A DNA stretch of 64,000 nt from Pascua guehoae. Taxonomy: Eukaryota; Basidiomycota; Tremellomycetes; Trichosporonales; Trichosporonaceae. This document shows, in pieces, positions 59,532-64,000 of this stretch. The stretch spans positions 1,162,303 to 1,226,302 of the forward strand of contig BCJX01000001.1 in the NCBI GenBank assembly GCA_001600415.1, read 5' to 3'. The notes beneath the pieces are model-generated. The model did no database searches. It was given only the letters and a program-made list of their open reading frames with translations, and was not told the origin of the DNA. The position numbers and the translations under genes were made by a program. Position 1 is the stretch's first letter. Every line of letters begins with the position of its first letter.

Positions 59532-62363
59532 GCACGCACACGACGAGCACGAGCACGCACACGAGCACGAGCACGAGCACGGGCGCCGACGCCATCACGG
59601 CGCGCAGTGTCGTGACCCTCGTGGTGTTTTTCGTCGTCAGTGAGTCACGATTCGGGAGGTAGTCTGCGGGCGAGAGCGAGTCGACTACTAACCCGTCGGA
59701 TCGGCGCGATGGGGACCATGTATGCTGTCGGGGCTTTGGGGTGACTTGTCGCTCAGCCGCCGGACTGACGGCCTGAGCGGACGCCCTCGGTGGTCCCACT
59801 GGCCCTCCCCATGCCTCCCTCTATCCTGTCCCCTCCCTCGGCCCCAAGCAAGCCACGGCCATACCCCGCCCGACCGCGACCCCGCATGATCCGTTCACCC
59901 TTCATCAGACTTGTCAGAACTAACCGCAGACCTGCTCGTCATCTTCCCCCTCCGTGTCCGGCTGCCGGATACGCTGGCCGCGTGGGTCGTCGGCGCGCGC
60001 GCGCGCGTGCTGGGATACGACGAGAGTGGACCCAAGGATGATGGCGGGGAGGGTATAGGGGCAGAAGAGCGGGTGCACGGCGGTATACCCCGCGACGCAC
60101 ATGGCGAGCATGGGCACGAGGGCGCCAAAGTCGGGCGGCAGAGCGAGGGCCAAGGCCAAGTGGCTCATGTGCTCGACCGTGACGTGTCGCGGGTGTCTGG
60201 GGCGTCTCGGGCGTCTGAGTCTCGGACGTCTCGGATTGCTTCGCCTTCACCCTCGCTTGAGCGTTGGCACCCAGGTCCGCAAGCACACCCGCACGCCCGC
60301 CTGCACGCACGCCCGCGCGCGGTGCACATCTCGCTCGGACTCGCGACGGCGCCCGTCGCGGGTGTCCTCCTCCTGCTCGCGAGCACGTGCATCCCCGGCT
60401 CAGTGGTACGGCGGGGCATTGTGGGATCGCACGGTCTGCGCCCATACGATGTCATGACGCTCTTCCTATCATTTGCGTACATTTCACTCTCGCTGGACGC
60501 GACGGGCCTCCTGCGCTTCCTGGCCTTTTGGGTCGCGGGGCGTGCGTCGTCGTCGGGCCGTCTCCTCTTTTCGGCGCTGTATGGCCTCTTTGCCATCCTC
60601 TCGCTCGCAGTCGGCAACGACCCCGTCGTGCTGAGCGGCACACCCTTTGTGGCCTACTTCACCTCCCATGCGCGCGCCCCACCCTTACCCTTCCTCTTTG
60701 CCCAGTTCCAAGCGGCCAATCTCGGCTCGGCGCTCCTCGTCTCGTCAAACCCCACAAACCTCGTCCTGACCGCGTCGTTTGGCCTCTCCTTCCTCTCGTT
60801 CTCCGCATGGACGGCCCTCCCCACCCTCGCGGCTGCGCTAGTCCTCTTCCCCACCCTCCTGGCCACGTTCAGAAACCGCCTCCCGCACACCCTCACCCCG
60901 CCAAGAGTCGACCCACGCGCGGCGCTCACCGACCCCGCGGGCGCGGCGTTCACTTCCACCCTCTTTGCGGTCACCATTGTCGCCCTCGTGGCCCTCAGCG
61001 CCGCGGGCAAGCTCGAGGGCACAGAGGGCGTGTGGACCGTCACGGCCCCCGCGGGCGTGCTCGTCTTTATACGCGATTGCGTCTGGGATCTGTATGGCCG
61101 GCGGAGGGGGGTTGGGCTCGAGCGCGGCGAGGGCGGCGAGGGTGATGAGCTCGACGACGGCAAGGGTATGGAGCTCGAGGACGCCAAGGGTAGTGAGCTC
61201 GGGGACGCCAAGGGTAACGAGCTCGAGGACGCCAAGGGTAGTGATCGCGACCACAGCAAGGGAAGTGAGCTCGAGGGTGGACGCTGCGACATCGAAACCC
61301 CCAACTTGGATTCCGAGAAACGCGACCGCAGCCTCATCTCCAAGGCCGGCAGTGACAGGCTAAATACCAAGCGCCATGACGGTACCCTAGCCGATGATAA
61401 GCATTGCAGCAGCGGTACACCGGCACTACCCACGCTACCCACCAGCGACCTGCCGAGCCCGCCGAGCCCGCCGAGCCCGCCTGCGCCAGTCTACCCCCCC
61501 TCGCCCGTGACGACCACCGCATGCTCGTCGTCCCCCTCCCTCTCCCCCGTCTCCCCCTCCAGATCTACACCCCACACCCCCTCCCCGCCCCACACCCCCT
61601 CCCCGCACCCCACCCACCCCCTCACGACCCTCCGCCGCCGCCTCCCCACAGTCACATCCATCCTCACGCGCCTCCCCCTCCCCCTCCTTCCCTTCGCATT
61701 CTCCATGTTCATCCTCGTCGACGCGCTCGACCACACGGGCTGGCTCCGCGTCTGGTCCGCCTGGTGGGCAGCCTACGCCCGCGCCGCGGGCGCCGGCGGG
61801 TGTATCGCCATGATGGCCGTCCTGGCCGTCCTCGGGTGTAACATCTTTGGCACGAATATCGGCACCACCGTCCTCCTCTCGCGCGTCCTCGTGCGCTGGA
61901 ACGAGGCGCATGGGCCATCAAGGAGGGCGGTCATGGGGAGCGTGTTGGCGCTTGCGGTCGGGTCGAATTTTGGCGCGTATAGTTTTACGTGAGTTGCGGC
62001 GTGATCCAATGTGGTCGGCGGGCGGAGTGTGCAAGTGGTGTCACGGGCTTGCTTGCTTGGAAGAGGAAATTTCACAAAGCCAATGGAAACCACCTCGAAC
62101 CCCGTCGTCCCCGCCCCCAAACCCCTCTCCCCCACCTCAAACCCCCCCCCCCCCCCCCCCCCCACCAACCCCCACTAACACCCAGGTTCTCCGCCTCCCT
62201 CGCAGGCCTCCTCTGGCGCGCCATCCTCGCCCACAAGGGCCTGCACGTCCGCGCGGGCGAGTTTGTGCGCTGGAACGCCGTGCCCCTCGCGGTCACCATG
62301 GCCGTCGCGTGTGCCGTCGTCGCGGCCGAGGTGTGTGTCATGTTCAAGGATGGCGAGAGGTGA
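59528..62363 (+). CDS. ArsB/NhaD (ion transporter) superfamily membrane protein
   Basis: Exons 59528-59639, 59930-61988 and 62186-62363 give 782 aa. The start is a Ser/Thr repeat followed by a helix (SVVTLVVFFVVNLLVIFPLR). Core blocks are ISLGLATAPVAGVLLLLAST, LRPYDVMTLFLSFAYISLSL, DATGLLRFLAFWVAGRAS, LAVGNDPVVLSGTPFVAYFT and SALLVSSNPTNLVLTASFGL. The second half has PFAFSMFILVDALDHTGWLR, NIFGTNIGTTVLLSRVLVRW and LALAVGSNFGAYSFTFSASL. The repeated NDP/SSNPTN and GTNIGT/GSNFGA motifs are the two re-entrant loops of the family. The substrate (arsenite, citrate or sodium) is not decidable. Residues about 58-150 and 440-590 are hydrophilic insertions; the second holds a 10-residue repeat. The first could hide an unrecognised intron. 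Confidence 0.82.
61135..61290 (+). repeat. in-frame about 10-residue (30-bp) repeat, about five copies
   Basis: It encodes GxELEDAKGS-like units (DELDDGKGME, LEDAKGSELG, DAKGNELEDA, KGSDRDHSKG) in the large hydrophilic loop of the transporter. DNA units resemble GAGCTCGAGGACGCCAAGGG. Confidence 0.85.
62142..62163 (+). repeat. 22-base poly-C in the last transporter intron
   Basis: Uninterrupted C-run, 22 bases before the splice acceptor at 62184-62185. Confidence 0.95.
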
Positions 62364-63578
62364 GTGGAGGGGGCGGGGGGCGATTCCGATAGGTCAAGGT
62401 CGGAGTGGGTGGGGGGTGATGGGACCTGTAGGTGTCGTAGCGTGGTGTGGTGCTCGTTTCTGGCGTTTTCTTGGGTGCTCTTATTTCCATATTCTTGGGT
62501 GCTCGTATTCCGTGTGGACATTCGTCTTGTGCCTGTCATAGATGTGCTTGTATAATTCTCCAGTCATGTATGCGTCTTGGTTACGCGTGCAGTGCAGTTG
62601 GTCCGTTGGTCCAAGTTGGCGGAAACCATTGATCGTTAGCATGTGTATTTATTCTGGTACGACGGTGCATTTTCGCTTCACGATGTCACAGCCTCAGTGA
62701 TGGGTGTTGGACAATGGTGAAGTGCAGAAAAGGCGACTGAGCTATCTTTTCGGCCTCCTAAGAGAAGAATCATGTTTGCGGAACATCGCCACACGGCAAC
62801 GAACAAGAGAACATGCTCACCACCCAGCACACCTTGAGATACCTGTATCCCTGAAGATATCTGTACACCCCTCCCGACCTCGGAATTGCATTGATCCTTC
62901 GCATACCAGTAAGAGCGCGCCTGTCAGGTGTGCCGACAGTATTTTTGATAGGTTTTCACAGCTGTTTATGCGTACGAAGAGCCTCGACCCGCCCCTTGCC
63001 GGTTGGTTCTTATGGTGGCAGCGATCTGTGAATACAGGAGCTCAGTGAGTAAAGAAGCTGCTCGGTTAATATCCGAGGCGCAGCCGACTCTCTACCGGGC
63101 AGTGGTGCCATGCTAGTAACACGCCGCGATATGTGGTTAATATTTACTCGAACTTACTCGAGGATATCTCTGGGAATTTCTACTCCACCCGCATGTTGCA
63201 ACTGTCACCATGTTGCAAGTATACCCCGCCACTTAGCACACAGAGTCCATCGTTCCAGCACGACAATAATGCGTGTACGTCCAAGGACCTCGAACAACCA
63301 GTAGACTAATCAGTAGCCAATATTACTAAACCGCAATGTCACTCACACCTGCCCGTGCCCGAACAAACGTCCACACGCACGCATCCTGTGCAAGATACCG
63401 CAACGTGCTCTCCATGTACGTCCTGTTCCCGAATGCCCCATGTTCGCAGCACAGAACCGAAGAAGAAACCATCGAAAAAACATCATCAACTAGACCTCCC
63501 GAATATCACCATAGCGCCTCACCCATCCCCGCCTCTCGGTAATCGGCAACCTTGCCGGCCAATCCCGGTGTCGCCAAG
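62364..63578. other. intergenic at the right end
   Basis: No gene recognised in 1.2 kb between the transporter stop and the partial gene. Confidence 0.5.
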
Positions 63579-64000
63579 ATGCCGAACTCGGGCCCGAGTC
63601 GCACCCCCGCGCACCGTACGCCAACCCCACACCACCACCATCACCACCACCACCACGACCTCGAACAAGCACAAGTCAACTCGCATTCCCCCCATTGCCC
63701 TCTGACACTGCGTCTGTACTGCCACCTGCTCGCCGTCAGCACCGCCCTGCCCACCATGTCCGAGCGTATCGCCAAGACCGTGCCGGGATTCCCGCCCCCG
63801 CCGCCGTTTCTGTGTACGTACGGCCTCGGTCGAGTGCGAGTGCGAGGGCGAGGGCGAGGGCTGGCCTCGATGTAGTTTCCCGTACATGCTCGTGCTGCCT
63901 CGTCGTCCTCCCCCCCACCTCTTCCGATAATCTCCTCCCTCCCTCCCTTCCTCACAACCCACACTCCCACCCCCACCCCCTCCCCCTCGCTCTCCCCAAC
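63579..64000 (+). CDS. 5' end of an unidentified gene, cut by the window edge
   Basis: An open frame begins at 63579 (MPNSGPSRTP, then a run of nine His). An in-frame ATG with better context (CACCATGTCC) is at 63756. From there it reads MSERIAKTVPGFPPPPPFL, followed at once by GTACGTACGG, a plausible donor. The rest of the gene is likely to lie beyond 64000. I do not recognise the product. The upstream His-rich part may be leader rather than protein. Confidence 0.4.

Noticed and set aside
59920..60168. Antisense frame with membrane-like helices (ALVPMLAMCVAGYTAVHP) in the transporter insertion
   Set aside because: Complementary codons of a hydrophilic stretch tend to read hydrophobic. There is no start or splice support, and the plus frame continues into the conserved transporter.

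Overview
The window looks like a gene-dense, GC-rich nuclear segment of a basidiomycete yeast. Tremellomycetes, probably Trichosporonales, is my inference. The reasons are many short introns (35 to about 180 nt) with GTGAGT/GTGCGT donors and a CTAAC or CTGAC branch site a few bases before the acceptor, strong G/C third-position bias, a Mug135-like small gene and the general gene content. No species is claimed. All gene models were spliced by hand from the sequence; every listed multi-exon gene keeps its frame across all junctions.

Layout. 1-6.6 kb: a minus-strand glycine-rich repeat protein with very small 5' exons, then a repeat-rich stretch with a diverged direct duplication, two copies of a short TA-flanked inverted-repeat element (MITE) and a small Mug135-like gene between them. 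6.6-19.5 kb: histidine phosphatase (-), CCZ1 (+), PXMP4-like peroxisomal membrane protein (-), S9 dipeptidyl-peptidase V-like enzyme (+). 20.5-24 kb: tRNA-Pro(AGG) with intron and a secreted type-B carboxylesterase (-). 24-30 kb: mostly intergenic, one unknown Thr/Ala-rich nuclear-looking gene (+), a 100-N gap and a probable tRNA-Gln. 30-33.3 kb: large bHLH transcription factor (-). 36-48.3 kb: a housekeeping block of Lunapark LNP1 (-), mitochondrial DNA polymerase gamma MIP1 (+), SSU-processome factor UTP14 (-) and ATP synthase delta ATP16 (+). 48.3-54.5 kb: a 6 kb gene-poor stretch with tandem repeats, a 135-N gap and a probable long spliced leader. 54.5-64 kb: a Gln-rich LisH (Flo8-type) regulator (+), an ArsB/NhaD-superfamily ion transporter (+) and the 5' end of an unidentified gene at the right edge.

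The genes do not form a pathway cluster. Functions are dispersed: membrane traffic (CCZ1, LNP1), peroxisome (PXMP4), mitochondrion (MIP1, ATP16), ribosome biogenesis (UTP14), secreted or cytosolic hydrolysis, and transcription (bHLH, LisH). Three head-to-head pairs share short promoters (PXMP4/DPP5, LNP1/MIP1, UTP14/ATP16). I found no convincing new multi-gene system. The most novel-looking items are the MITE family, the DNSFGSS repeat protein with ACGT-core promoter palindromes, and the Mug135-like gene beside a MITE.
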